DNA of 64,000 bases from Candidatus Aalborgicola defluviihabitans. GTDB lineage: Bacteria > Pseudomonadota > Gammaproteobacteria > Burkholderiales > Burkholderiaceae_C. Position numbers and translations under genes: made by a program. The notes below the pieces were generated by a model, which worked only from the letters and a program-made list of their open reading frames with translations, had not been told where the DNA came from and searched no databases. The stretch covers positions 62,001 through 126,000 of the forward strand of contig JADIXX010000002.1 of NCBI GenBank assembly GCA_016705575.1, in the 5' to 3' direction. Position 1 is the stretch's first letter. Every line of letters starts with the position of its first letter. Of this stretch, positions 6,969 to 15,123 are shown piece after piece.

Positions 6969-8414
6969 ATGTCCGCCATTCCTCTGCACAGCGTCACCCC
7001 GGCTGAAGCCATCCGACTTCCGCTGGAACAAACTCTGGCTCTGCAACGTGCGGCCTATCTGGCCCACCCCTACCCCAGTTTTGCCGAGCGCAAGGCCGAC
7101 CTGAAAAAGCTCAAGGCGTTTATCCAGGACAACCGCGAAGCCATCCTGGACGCCATCAGCGCGGACTACGGCAACCGCTCGCGCCACGAGACCTTGTTTG
7201 CCGAAATCTACGGCATCGTCGACGGCTTAGACCACGCCGTGGGCCATCTGCGCAAATGGATGAAACCCCAGCGCCGTGGCATTGACCTGAAAAACTTTCT
7301 CGGTGCAAAGAACCGGGTCATTCCCCAGCCTCTGGGCGTGGTAGGCCAAATCGTGCCGTGGAACTTCCCGATCTTTCTGTGCTTTGGTGGATTGACCTCC
7401 GCCTTTGCCGCCGGCAACCGCTGCATGGTCAAAATGTCGGAAAACTCCCGCCAACTGGCCAAACTGCTGATCGAGAAGTCACCCGCCTACTTCCCCAAGG
7501 ACAAGCTGGCGTTCTTTGACGAGACTGGTGGCGTGGGCATCGAGTTTTCCAAACTCAAGTTTGACCACCTGCTGTTTACCGGCTCAGGCGTAACCGGCCG
7601 CGCGGTGATGGCGGCTGCGTCGCAAAACCTGTGTCCGGTCACGCTGGAGTTGGGTGGCAAGGCGCCCGCCCTGGTGTGCGACGACTTCCCGCTCAAAAAG
7701 GCGGTTGAACGCATTACCTTCTTCAAGTATTTCAACGCCGGCCAGATCTGCACCACCGCAGACCATGTGTTTGTGCCGCAGGCCAAGGTGAGCGAGTTTG
7801 TGGAGATTGCCAAGCAGGTGGTTTCCAGCCGCTATGCCAACCTGGACACCGAGGACTACACCGCCGTCATCGACGAGCGGGCCTTCAACCGCATCACCCG
7901 TGCCATGGACGAGGCCGAGTCACGCGGGGCCACCCTGGTCCAACTGATTGCCGGCAAGAAGTGGGACGTTGCGACGCACAAGATTGCGCCGCACATCGTG
8001 CTCAACGCTCCGCCCGATTGCGAGCTGCGCACCCGTGAAATTTTTGGCCCGGTGCTGCCGGTCGTGGCCTACACGGCCATGGAAGAGGTCATCAACACCA
8101 TCAACAGTGGCCCGCGCCCCCTGGCCTTCTATCCCTTTAGTAACGACAAGGCCTTGATTCACACCTTGCTGAACCGAGTGATGTCGGGTGGCGCCACAGT
8201 CAACGATATCGTGCTGCACACCGGCCAGCACGACATGCCATTCGGCGGCGTGGGAGAAAGCGGCATGGGGCACTACCATGGCTACGAAGGCTTTGTGACC
8301 TTCTCCAAACTGCGCCCGGTGTTCTACCAGGCGCCCTTTAGCGCCATCAAATTCCTGTGGCCACCCTACGGCGCATTTGCCACCAAGTACCTCGACTTTT
8401 TGACCAAACGATAA
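6969..8414 (+). CDS. Coniferyl-aldehyde-dehydrogenase-type aldehyde dehydrogenase
   Basis: NAD(P)-dependent oxidation of an aldehyde to its acid. The protein has 481 residues from ATG 6969. A frame-extended ATG at 6942 adds nine residues without family support. Motifs are PLGVVGQIVPWNFPI, FTGSGVTGRAVM (cofactor site), catalytic Glu in LELGGKAPALV, and catalytic Cys in FNAGQICTTADHV. The short-form sequence and ending resemble coniferyl aldehyde dehydrogenases rather than betaine or succinate types. It is followed after 14 bases by a GMC oxidoreductase, so the pair plausibly oxidises an alcohol to an aldehyde to an acid. The substrate is unknown. Confidence 0.92.
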   Translation: MSAIPLHSVTPAEAIRLPLEQTLALQRAAYLAHPYPSFAERKADLKKLKAFIQDNREAILDAISADYGNRSRHETLFAEIYGIVDGLDHAVGHLRKWMKPQRRGIDLKNFLGAKNRVIPQPLGVVGQIVPWNFPIFLCFGGLTSAFAAGNRCMVKMSENSRQLAKLLIEKSPAYFPKDKLAFFDETGGVGIEFSKLKFDHLLFTGSGVTGRAVMAAASQNLCPVTLELGGKAPALVCDDFPLKKAVERITFFKYFNAGQICTTADHVFVPQAKVSEFVEIAKQVVSSRYANLDTEDYTAVIDERAFNRITRAMDEAESRGATLVQLIAGKKWDVATHKIAPHIVLNAPPDCELRTREIFGPVLPVVAYTAMEEVINTINSGPRPLAFYPFSNDKALIHTLLNRVMSGGATVNDIVLHTGQHDMPFGGVGESGMGHYHGYEGFVTFSKLRPVFYQAPFSAIKFLWPPYGAFATKYLDFLTKR

Positions 8415-8428
8415 ACAAGGTTCACCCC

Positions 8429-10036
8429 ATGAGCGTGCAAGAATTTGACTATGTTGTGGTCGGCGGTGGCGCATCCGGCTGCGCGGTGGCGGGGCGTCTG
8501 AGCGAAGACCCTGCCGTATCCGTCTGCCTGATTGAGGCCGGTGGCAGTGACGCCGGTTTCACCGTGCGGGCGCCGCTGGGTTTTGCCGCCACACCGCATC
8601 TGGGTATCAACAACTGGGGCTACAACACGGTGCCGCAGGTCGGTCTGGGCGGGCGCAAGGGCTACCAGCCGCGTGGCAAGGTGATGGGCGGCTCGTCCTC
8701 CATCAACGCGATGGTCTACACCCGTGGCAACCGCCAGGACTACGACCGCTGGGCCGAGCTGGGCAACCCCGGCTGGAGTTACCAGGAGCTACTGTCCCTG
8801 TTCAAGCGCTCGGAAAACAACGAATGCTTTGGAGCCACCGAATACCGGGGCGTGGGTGGCCCACTGAACGTGGCCTATTTGCGCAGCCCCAGCCCCCTCA
8901 ATGAGGCCTTCATCCAGGCCTGTGTGGAGCAAGGCATTCCCCGCAACCCCGACTACAACGCCGAGCGCCAGTTTGGCGTGTCTCCCGCGCAGGTCACCCA
9001 AAAGGGAGGCGAGCGCTGGAACGCCGCACGCGCCTACATCGACCCGCGCCGCGGCCAGCCCAATCTGACCGTCATCAGCGGCGCCCACACCAGCCGCGTG
9101 CTGCTCAACGGCAAACAGGTTACTGGTGTGGAATATTTGCAAGGTGGCCAAACCGTGCAAGTGAAGGCCAAACGCGAGGTCATTCTCAGTGGCGGCTCGT
9201 TCGGGTCACCGCAGTTGTTGATGCTCTCGGGCATTGGCCCGGCCGAACACCTGAAGCAGCATGGCATACCGGTACTGCACGATTTGCCCGGTGTGGGCCA
9301 AAACCTGCAAGACCACCTCACCACCGTGCTGATCTACCGCACCGCACGTTGGCAAGACACCATCGGCAATTCACTGCGCGGCGCTTGGGCGTTACTCAAA
9401 GCGGTGTTTGAGTGGCGCAGCAAACGCACCGGCTGGATCACCACCAACGTAGCCGAGACCCAGGGTTTTATCTCCACCGAAGGCAACCCGGACTACCCCA
9501 ACATCCAGTTGGCCTTTTGCACCAGCATTATTGACGACCACACCCGCAAACAGCACCTGGGCCATGGCTACACCCTGCACGCCACGCTAATGCGGCCCAA
9601 GAGCCGTGGCTCGGTGCGCCTGGCCAGCAATAAGCCCACCGATGCCCCGTTGATCGACCCCGGCTTTTTGACGCACCCCGATGACCTGGCCACGCTGATC
9701 AAAGGCACGCAAATGGCCTACGACATCATGGAATCGAAGGCGCTGGCGCCCTGGCGCGGCAAGATGGTGCACCCGGTGGAGCGCAACAACCCGGCGCAGA
9801 TTGAGCAGTTTCTGCGCAAGAACTGCGACACCGAGTACCACCCGGTCAGCACCTGCAAGATGGGCCCCGCCAGCGACCCCATGGCCGTGGTGGACGCCAC
9901 ACTCCGTGTGCATGGCCTGCGCAACTTGCGCGTGGTAGATGCCTCCATCATGCCCAACCTGATCACCGGCAACACCAACGCACCCTCCATGATGATTGGT
10001 GAAAAGGCCGCCGACCTGATCAGGTCTGGCGCGTAA
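8429..10036 (+). CDS. GMC-family FAD oxidoreductase (alcohol or choline dehydrogenase type)
   Basis: FAD-dependent alcohol dehydrogenase of 535 residues. The dinucleotide motif VVVGGGASGCAVAGRLSE is at about residues 7-24. GMC signature 1 is GKVMGGSSSINAMVYTRGN and signature 2 is GSFGSPQLLMLSGIGP. The C-terminal active site includes TEYHPVSTCKMG and DASIMPNLITGNTNAP, with the usual His and Asn. It follows the aldehyde dehydrogenase closely and probably shares its operon. The 3' end overlaps the convergent cytochrome b561 gene by 17 bases. Confidence 0.93.
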   Translation: MSVQEFDYVVVGGGASGCAVAGRLSEDPAVSVCLIEAGGSDAGFTVRAPLGFAATPHLGINNWGYNTVPQVGLGGRKGYQPRGKVMGGSSSINAMVYTRGNRQDYDRWAELGNPGWSYQELLSLFKRSENNECFGATEYRGVGGPLNVAYLRSPSPLNEAFIQACVEQGIPRNPDYNAERQFGVSPAQVTQKGGERWNAARAYIDPRRGQPNLTVISGAHTSRVLLNGKQVTGVEYLQGGQTVQVKAKREVILSGGSFGSPQLLMLSGIGPAEHLKQHGIPVLHDLPGVGQNLQDHLTTVLIYRTARWQDTIGNSLRGAWALLKAVFEWRSKRTGWITTNVAETQGFISTEGNPDYPNIQLAFCTSIIDDHTRKQHLGHGYTLHATLMRPKSRGSVRLASNKPTDAPLIDPGFLTHPDDLATLIKGTQMAYDIMESKALAPWRGKMVHPVERNNPAQIEQFLRKNCDTEYHPVSTCKMGPASDPMAVVDATLRVHGLRNLRVVDASIMPNLITGNTNAPSMMIGEKAADLIRSGA

Positions 10037-10571
10037 AGCCCATGCGGCGCAGGGTGTTGTCCTTGACCACGTAATGGTGGAACAGAGCAGCAAACGCATG
10101 CCCGCCAATCAGAAAATAGCCCAGATTGCCGCCAAACTCGTGGATCTCCTTGATCGTGCTGCCCAGTGCCTTGTCTGGCGCAATCAGCGCCGGTAGCTCC
10201 AAGCCGAAGAAGGGAATCGGCTTGCCGCGTGCACTGAGCAGCGCCCAGCCCAGAAGCGGCAAGACCACCATCAGGGCGTACAGGGCCAGATGGCCCAGCT
10301 TTGCCAGTTTCTCCATTAACGCCGAGGGCGGTGGCTGAATCGGTGGCGTTGTCCCCAGCACGCGCAGCACAATGCGCAGCCATACCAGCGCAAAAATCAG
10401 CAAACCAAAGGTGGCGTGCCAGTCCCGCGCAGATTGGCGTTGGGCGCTGCCCTTCTCAAAACCATCAGCCAGGTTGACCAGCACATAGACCACAATGAAC
10501 AGCAATACCATGGCCCAGTGCATGGTAATACTGGCGCTGCTGTAGCGCGCGTTGTTGGATCGGGTCGTCAT
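10020..10571 (-). CDS. Cytochrome b561 family membrane protein
   Basis: Inner-membrane di-haem electron carrier of the bacterial b561 family, 183 residues, four membrane helices. Candidate haem ligands are His in SITMHWAMVLLF, RDWHATFGLL, EIHEFGGNLGYF and GGHAFAALFHHYV. GGAGG lies about six bases before the ATG. It is convergent with the GMC gene and overlaps it by 17 bases. It could pass electrons to or from the quinone pool, but a link to the GMC enzyme is only positional. Confidence 0.93.
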   Translation of the reverse strand: MTTRSNNARYSSASITMHWAMVLLFIVVYVLVNLADGFEKGSAQRQSARDWHATFGLLIFALVWLRIVLRVLGTTPPIQPPPSALMEKLAKLGHLALYALMVVLPLLGWALLSARGKPIPFFGLELPALIAPDKALGSTIKEIHEFGGNLGYFLIGGHAFAALFHHYVVKDNTLRRMGFTRQT

Positions 10572-10750
10572 AAGGTTCCTCCGCGTAAATCAATGCAATG
10601 GGTTGACTGTAGTGCCTTCACCTGAAGCCCAGCTTAAGCGTTTGCCAACGCACACTAATGATGCATATAGACGCGCGCCTGCAATGGTTGTTCTTTGTCG
10701 CTAGGATGAAAGGCTGCGCTATTGCATGCCTTACCCGTAAAGATACTCCC

Positions 10751-11359
10751 ATGAAACTCTACTACTCTCCCGGCGCCTGCTCTTTGTCTCCCCACATCGC
10801 CTTGTTGGAGGCTGGTCTGACGTTTGAAGCCATTGCAGCGCCCACCAAGACGCACAAACTGCCCGACGGCACAGACTACTACACCATCAACCCCCTGGGT
10901 TATGTACCGTTTCTGACGCTGGACGACGGCCGCAGCCTGCACGAAGGCCCGGCCATCGTTCAATACATTGCCGATCAGGCCCCTGACAAGAATCTGGCCC
11001 CCGCCAACGGCACCTACGAACGCTACAAACTGCAGGAATGGCTGACCTTTATCGGCACCGAACTGCACAAGACCTTTTCCCCTTTGTTTGTGCCCACCAC
11101 ACCGGCCGAGACCAAAGCCGCCTGCCTGGAGCGCATGCAGTCGCGCCTGAAGTGGGTGGACGGCGAACTGGCCGGCAAGCAGTACCTGATGGGCGACCAG
11201 TTCACCGTGGCTGATGGCTATCTGTTCGTGGTAACCAACTGGGCCCAGTACGTCAACCTGGACCTGACGCCCTATGCCAACCTCGTTGCCTACCGTGCCC
11301 GCGTCGCTGCACGCCCGGCGGTGGTGGCTGCGATGAAGGCTGAAGGGTTGATCAAATAA
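10751..11359 (+). CDS. gstA: Glutathione S-transferase
   Basis: Beta-class type glutathione transferase of 202 residues, the length of E. coli GstA. The N-terminal thioredoxin-like domain has MKLYYSPGACSLSPHIALLEA, with the GST cysteine and serine near residue 10, and YVPFLTLDDG with the cis-proline. The helical domain contains KYLMGDQFTVADGYLFVV, the usual N-capping motif. The start at 10751 is chosen because the family begins with MKLYYSPG; upstream in-frame codons are not conserved. Confidence 0.94.
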   Translation: MKLYYSPGACSLSPHIALLEAGLTFEAIAAPTKTHKLPDGTDYYTINPLGYVPFLTLDDGRSLHEGPAIVQYIADQAPDKNLAPANGTYERYKLQEWLTFIGTELHKTFSPLFVPTTPAETKAACLERMQSRLKWVDGELAGKQYLMGDQFTVADGYLFVVTNWAQYVNLDLTPYANLVAYRARVAARPAVVAAMKAEGLIK

Positions 11360-11619
11360 GTTCGTCCATTTCATTTCGAATATTCGCGCGTAATGCTTAC
11401 GTGGGTTTGCGCAACATTTCTTTGCGATTCAGGGCACATTTTCAAAATAAATTTGAGTGAAATTGGCAAATAGTCGCATAATGGCGCAGTATTGCCGGAA
11501 TTTCGGTGCTACTGGTTTGCGGTGATTTACCAGTTTCGCGTCTGCTTTAAGTCTTCAATGGTTTGTTGATTGCGGGTTTGGACACCATCGCGTTTTGAGT
11601 TATTTTGAGGAGTCCTTAC
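11360..11619 (+). promoter_or_regulatory. Long AT-rich leader before the RNA-binding protein gene
   Basis: About 260 bases without a gene precede the RRM protein. The region is AT-rich and TTTTGAGGAGTCC supplies a clear ribosome-binding site (GAGGAG) nine bases before the ATG. A long untranslated leader is common for cold-induced RNA-binding proteins; that link is inference. Confidence 0.4.
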
Positions 11620-12054
11620 ATGGGCAACAAACTTTACGTGGGCAACCTGCCCTATTCTTTCCGTGATGAAGACCTGCAACAAGCGTTTTCGGCTTACGGT
11701 TCCGTTTCTAGCGCCAAAGTCATGATGGAACGTGACACTGGCCGTTCCAAAGGCTTCGGCTTTGTGGAAATGGGCAGCGACGCAGAGGCACAAGCAGCCA
11801 TCGGTGGCATGAACGGCCAACAATTCGGTGGCCGTGGCCTCGTGGTCAACGAAGCCCGTCCCATGGAAGCGCGTCCTCCCCGTACCGGTGGCGGCGGCTT
11901 TGGTGGTGGTGCTGGCGGCGGTGGCCGTAGTGGCGGCGGCGGTGGCGGCTACGGTGGTGGCGGCGGCGGCGGTGGTTACGGCGGTGGCGCTGGCGGCGGC
12001 CGTAGCGGCGGCGGCGGCGGTGGTGGTTACGGCGGTGGCCGTAGCAGCTACTAA
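11620..12054 (+). CDS. Glycine-rich RRM RNA-binding protein
   Basis: Single RNA-recognition-motif protein of 144 residues with a glycine-rich tail. RNP2 is KLYVGNLPYS (residues 4-13) and RNP1 is SKGFGFVEM (about 45-53). After residue 88 the protein is almost entirely Gly with interspersed Arg, Ser and Tyr, ending in GGGRSSY. This layout is known from cyanobacterial and proteobacterial cold- or stress-induced Rbp proteins thought to act on mRNA. A strong terminator follows, so it is probably monocistronic. Confidence 0.95.
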   Translation: MGNKLYVGNLPYSFRDEDLQQAFSAYGSVSSAKVMMERDTGRSKGFGFVEMGSDAEAQAAIGGMNGQQFGGRGLVVNEARPMEARPPRTGGGGFGGGAGGGGRSGGGGGGYGGGGGGGGYGGGAGGGRSGGGGGGGYGGGRSSY

Positions 12055-12081
12055 GCAGCTACCGGAGCAAGTCTCCAAATT

Positions 12082-12107
12082 AAAAAAGGGCCTCTGGGCC
12101 CTTTTTT
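12082..12107 (+). terminator. Rho-independent terminator after the RRM gene
   Basis: AAAAAAGGGCC (12082-12092), loop TCTG, GGCCCTTTTTT (12097-12107). The GC stem is flanked by A and T runs, so it can end transcription from both directions and also serves the convergent short-chain dehydrogenase. Confidence 0.95.
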
Positions 12108-12125
12108 GTTGTTTGACAAAAGCAC

Positions 12126-12902
12126 TTACACGCCATCAACACGCCGCTTGCGTGGGCGCCCGGATAAAACTTTGTCAAACAACCAGTTCGGCAATAGGCG
12201 CAGGCCCTTCGCCACCCATCCCATTTGCCATGGAATCACCCGGTAGCTGGCACCCGCTGCGATGGCTTTGTATGCCCGGTTGGCAAAATCATCGGCCTGC
12301 ATCAGAAAAGGCATCCGATAGCGGTTCTTTTGAGTGAGCGGTGTGTCAATGTAACCCGGACAAATGGTGCAGACCCGAATGCCGCTGTGGCGCAGTTCAC
12401 CACGCAGACTTTCGCAGTAACTGATCACCGCAGCCTTGCTCGCGCAGTAAGCGCCATGTCCCGGCAACCCGCGGATCCCAGCCACACTGCCAATGCCCAC
12501 CAGCGCGCCCGAACCGCGCTGTGCCATGGGGTCGATGAAGGCATGGAAGCTTGCCGCCAGACCCACGTTATTGACCGCAAATGTTCGCGTCATCACGTCC
12601 AGATCATTGCGAATGGCGGTGTCCATACCAATGCTGATACCAGCATTCGCAATCACCACATCGGGTACGCCCTGGCGCTGCAAGCATTGCTGGGTAGCGT
12701 TCACGATGTTGTCCACCTCCGCCACGTCGGCGCTGTAAACCTGGTAGCGTGCCAAGTCCAAGCCGCGCAACCGGGCCCATGCCTCAATCTCTTCGGTGCG
12801 TCGAGCCACCAACGCCAGCGAGAAACCGGCCTGGTAATAGCGCCAGGCCAATGCCTGACCGATACCACTGGAAGCGCCGGTAATGAAAACCAATTGGGAC
12901 AT
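12126..12902 (-). CDS. Short-chain dehydrogenase/reductase
   Basis: Classical SDR of 258 residues with the cofactor motif TGASSGIGQALA at about residues 8-19, NAGISIG (NNAG equivalent), active-site Ser in GIGSVAG and YCASKAAV as the catalytic YxxxK. Substrate unknown. It begins ten bases after the lptC stop and so ends the kdsD-kdsC-lptC operon, in the place where lptA and lptB usually follow. Confidence 0.93.
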   Translation of the reverse strand: MSQLVFITGASSGIGQALAWRYYQAGFSLALVARRTEEIEAWARLRGLDLARYQVYSADVAEVDNIVNATQQCLQRQGVPDVVIANAGISIGMDTAIRNDLDVMTRTFAVNNVGLAASFHAFIDPMAQRGSGALVGIGSVAGIRGLPGHGAYCASKAAVISYCESLRGELRHSGIRVCTICPGYIDTPLTQKNRYRMPFLMQADDFANRAYKAIAAGASYRVIPWQMGWVAKGLRLLPNWLFDKVLSGRPRKRRVDGV

Positions 12903-12912
12903 AGGCTGCCTC

Positions 12913-13536
12913 CTAGGGTTGTGCTACATGGGGCGGCATCAAGGTGCCACGCACACGGCCACTCAATTGCAGGGTCTGCTCCACGTTGTCAAAGTCCATG
13001 CGGTCAGCACTGAAGCGGTCCTGGCCGCGCAACATGACCACCGGTTTGTGGGAGCGCACCCTGTCGGTATTCATGAAGGCATGCAAAAACTCGCCACGGT
13101 ATTCCATGCGCTGCGCGGTGGGTCCGGTCTTGGCAGCATCTGCGTCGCGCACCACCACAGCGTTGCCCATCAGTTGCACCTCCGACGAGTCCTCATTGGT
13201 CAGGCCCCGGTTAGCCGTGGCCGTGGTCAGGCGACCCTGTTCGTCAAAAGAGCGTACTCGAATAGCATCAATCTCCAGCCACAGGGTATCTGGGTAGTGG
13301 CGCGCCTGCGTGCCAATTACTTCTGTGCGCACACGGCCCTGCGCATCAAAGGTTCGCACAGAAAAATCACGCATGAAATAGTCCGGCTCATGCTGAACCG
13401 GCTTCTGTACCACCAGTCCGTTAGCGGGTGGCGTGCTACGCACCAGCCAGTAGGTTCCCGAAGCCAGGAGCCCCATGGAAATCAGCGGAAAGTAGAGCAG
13501 GAAACGGTCCCAGCCGTCACGCAACAAGGACATCAT
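12913..13536 (-). CDS. lptC: LPS export protein LptC
   Basis: Bitopic inner-membrane protein of 207 residues that hands lipopolysaccharide from LptBFG to LptA. One N-terminal membrane helix (about residues 12-31, FLLYFPLISMGLLASGTYWL) is followed by a periplasmic beta-jellyroll sequence with YFMRDFSVRTFDAQGRVRTEVIG and ELMGNAVV-type strands (VQLMGNAVVVRD). It overlaps kdsC by four bases (ATGA), matching the conserved kdsD-kdsC-lptC order. Confidence 0.93.
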   Translation of the reverse strand: MMSLLRDGWDRFLLYFPLISMGLLASGTYWLVRSTPPANGLVVQKPVQHEPDYFMRDFSVRTFDAQGRVRTEVIGTQARHYPDTLWLEIDAIRVRSFDEQGRLTTATANRGLTNEDSSEVQLMGNAVVVRDADAAKTGPTAQRMEYRGEFLHAFMNTDRVRSHKPVVMLRGQDRFSADRMDFDNVEQTLQLSGRVRGTLMPPHVAQP

Positions 13537-14078
13537 TGCGTATACGATTCCAGCAAACTCCCGTAGCGCCCACTGGCGACCAGGAGAATGTCACAAAACA
13601 CACGGGCAGCTCCGTGCCCACCCTGTAGGGCAGTTACGTGATGAGCCACAGCCAATACCTCTGCATGGGCGTTGACCGGTGCACAGGCAAAAGCACAGCG
13701 GCGCATCACCGGCAAATCCGGCCAATCGTCGCCCATGGCAGCAGCAACACTCCAGTCCAGCCCCAGCGTGGCCAAGGTCTTCTCTGCGGCAGGTCGCTTG
13801 TCCTCGGTTCCAAAGAAGGCATGGACAATGCCCAACGCCTGCAAACGAACGCGCAGGGCCATGGAGTCCCGTCCGGTGATGACCACAGGCGTGATCCCGG
13901 CTAGTTGCAACAACTTGAGCCCATGGCCGTCTAACGAGTTGAAACGCTTAATCGATTCCCCCGATTCAGAAAAAAACAAACCCCCGTCTGTCAGTACGCC
14001 ATCCACATCAAAAAAGGCGACTTTCACACCCTGCGCCTTGAGCAACAACTCGGGATCAAAATTCAGGGTCGGTTTCAT
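13533..14078 (-). CDS. kdsC: 3-deoxy-D-manno-octulosonate 8-phosphate phosphatase KdsC
   Basis: HAD-superfamily phosphatase that releases Kdo from Kdo-8-phosphate for lipid A/core synthesis. It has 181 residues. Motif I is FFDVDGVLTDGGLFFSESGE (Asp nucleophile), motif II is VVITGRDS, and motif III/IV is AAMGDDWPDLPVM. It overlaps both neighbours (kdsD by one base, lptC by four), so translation is probably coupled. Confidence 0.96.
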   Translation of the reverse strand: MKPTLNFDPELLLKAQGVKVAFFDVDGVLTDGGLFFSESGESIKRFNSLDGHGLKLLQLAGITPVVITGRDSMALRVRLQALGIVHAFFGTEDKRPAAEKTLATLGLDWSVAAAMGDDWPDLPVMRRCAFACAPVNAHAEVLAVAHHVTALQGGHGAARVFCDILLVASGRYGSLLESYTQ

Positions 14079-15079
14079 CAGATAACCTTCGCACGCATCA
14101 AGTCGTTGCTATTGAGAGCACCGCACAAGCGGCCATCGGCATCCACAACCAACACGCTGGTAATGCGCTGGCCTTCCATCAGTTCGGCCGCGTCCACCGC
14201 CAGTGCATGTTGGTCCACGGTAAAGGGCGCGCGGTGCATGACCTCGTGCGCAGACTTGCCACGCAAATCAATGCCCTGCTCCACCAGCCGCCGCAAATCC
14301 CCGTCCGTGAAGATGCCAAGTACCCGCCTATTCGCATCGACAATGGCCGCAGCCCCAAGCCCCTTGGAACTCATTTCACGCATCAGCTCACTGAAACCCG
14401 CAGTTGGCTGCACGATCGGAATCGCCTCGCCCGAACGCATGACATCGCTGACATGGGTGAGCAACTTGCGTCCCAATGCGCCACCGGGATGGGAGCGCGC
14501 AAAGTCCTCGGCACGAAAGCCCCGCGCGTCCAGCAGCGCTACGGCCAATGCGTCGCCCAAGGCCAACTGGGCAGTGGTGCTGGCCGTTGGCGCCAAATTC
14601 AGAGGACAGGCCTCCTTGTCTACCGTACTGTCCAGCCACAGATCCGCATGCAAGGCCAACGTGGATTGCGCGTTACCAGTCATGGCCACCACCGGCGCAC
14701 CCAGGCGTTTGAGCATGGGGAAAATTGCCGACATTTCCTGCGACTCCCCGCTGTTGGAAATTGCCAGCACCAAATCGGTGGCCGTGATCATCCCCAGATC
14801 ACCATGACTGGCCTCAGCCGGATGCACGAACATAGCCGGCGTACCGGTAGAGGCCAGCGTAGCGGCAATCTTGCGGCCAATGTGGCCACTCTTTCCCATG
14901 CCCATCACCACCACACGGCCCTGAATGGCCAAAACCATTTGGACCGCCTTGGCAAAGGTAGCACCGACCCGGCTCTTGAGTCCCATGACCGCCGCGGCCT
15001 CAATGTCGAAAGTCTCATGTGCCAGCGCAATCGCGCGCTCGGCCGTTTGTGCGGGATACCGCGTAGCGTGATCGGTCAT
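14078..15079 (-). CDS. kdsD: D-arabinose 5-phosphate isomerase KdsD
   Basis: Converts ribulose 5-phosphate to arabinose 5-phosphate, the first step to Kdo. It has 333 residues. An N-terminal SIS domain carries VVVMGMGKSGHIGRKIAATLASTG-type sequence (about 53-75), HPAEASHGDLGMI and SNSGES. Two C-terminal CBS domains follow (about 210-330) with GIFTDGDLRR. It is the first gene of the kdsD-kdsC-lptC operon and divergent from the antiporter gene. Confidence 0.96.
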   Translation of the reverse strand: MTDHATRYPAQTAERAIALAHETFDIEAAAVMGLKSRVGATFAKAVQMVLAIQGRVVVMGMGKSGHIGRKIAATLASTGTPAMFVHPAEASHGDLGMITATDLVLAISNSGESQEMSAIFPMLKRLGAPVVAMTGNAQSTLALHADLWLDSTVDKEACPLNLAPTASTTAQLALGDALAVALLDARGFRAEDFARSHPGGALGRKLLTHVSDVMRSGEAIPIVQPTAGFSELMREMSSKGLGAAAIVDANRRVLGIFTDGDLRRLVEQGIDLRGKSAHEVMHRAPFTVDQHALAVDAAELMEGQRITSVLVVDADGRLCGALNSNDLMRAKVI

Positions 15080-15123
15080 GGCGGCATTTTATAGAGCGGA
15101 ACGGCTCTTGCTAGTATGTGGCC

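Noticed and set aside
11880..12054. GGC/GGT tandem repeats as a separate repeat element
   Set aside because: They encode the glycine-rich tail of the RRM protein.
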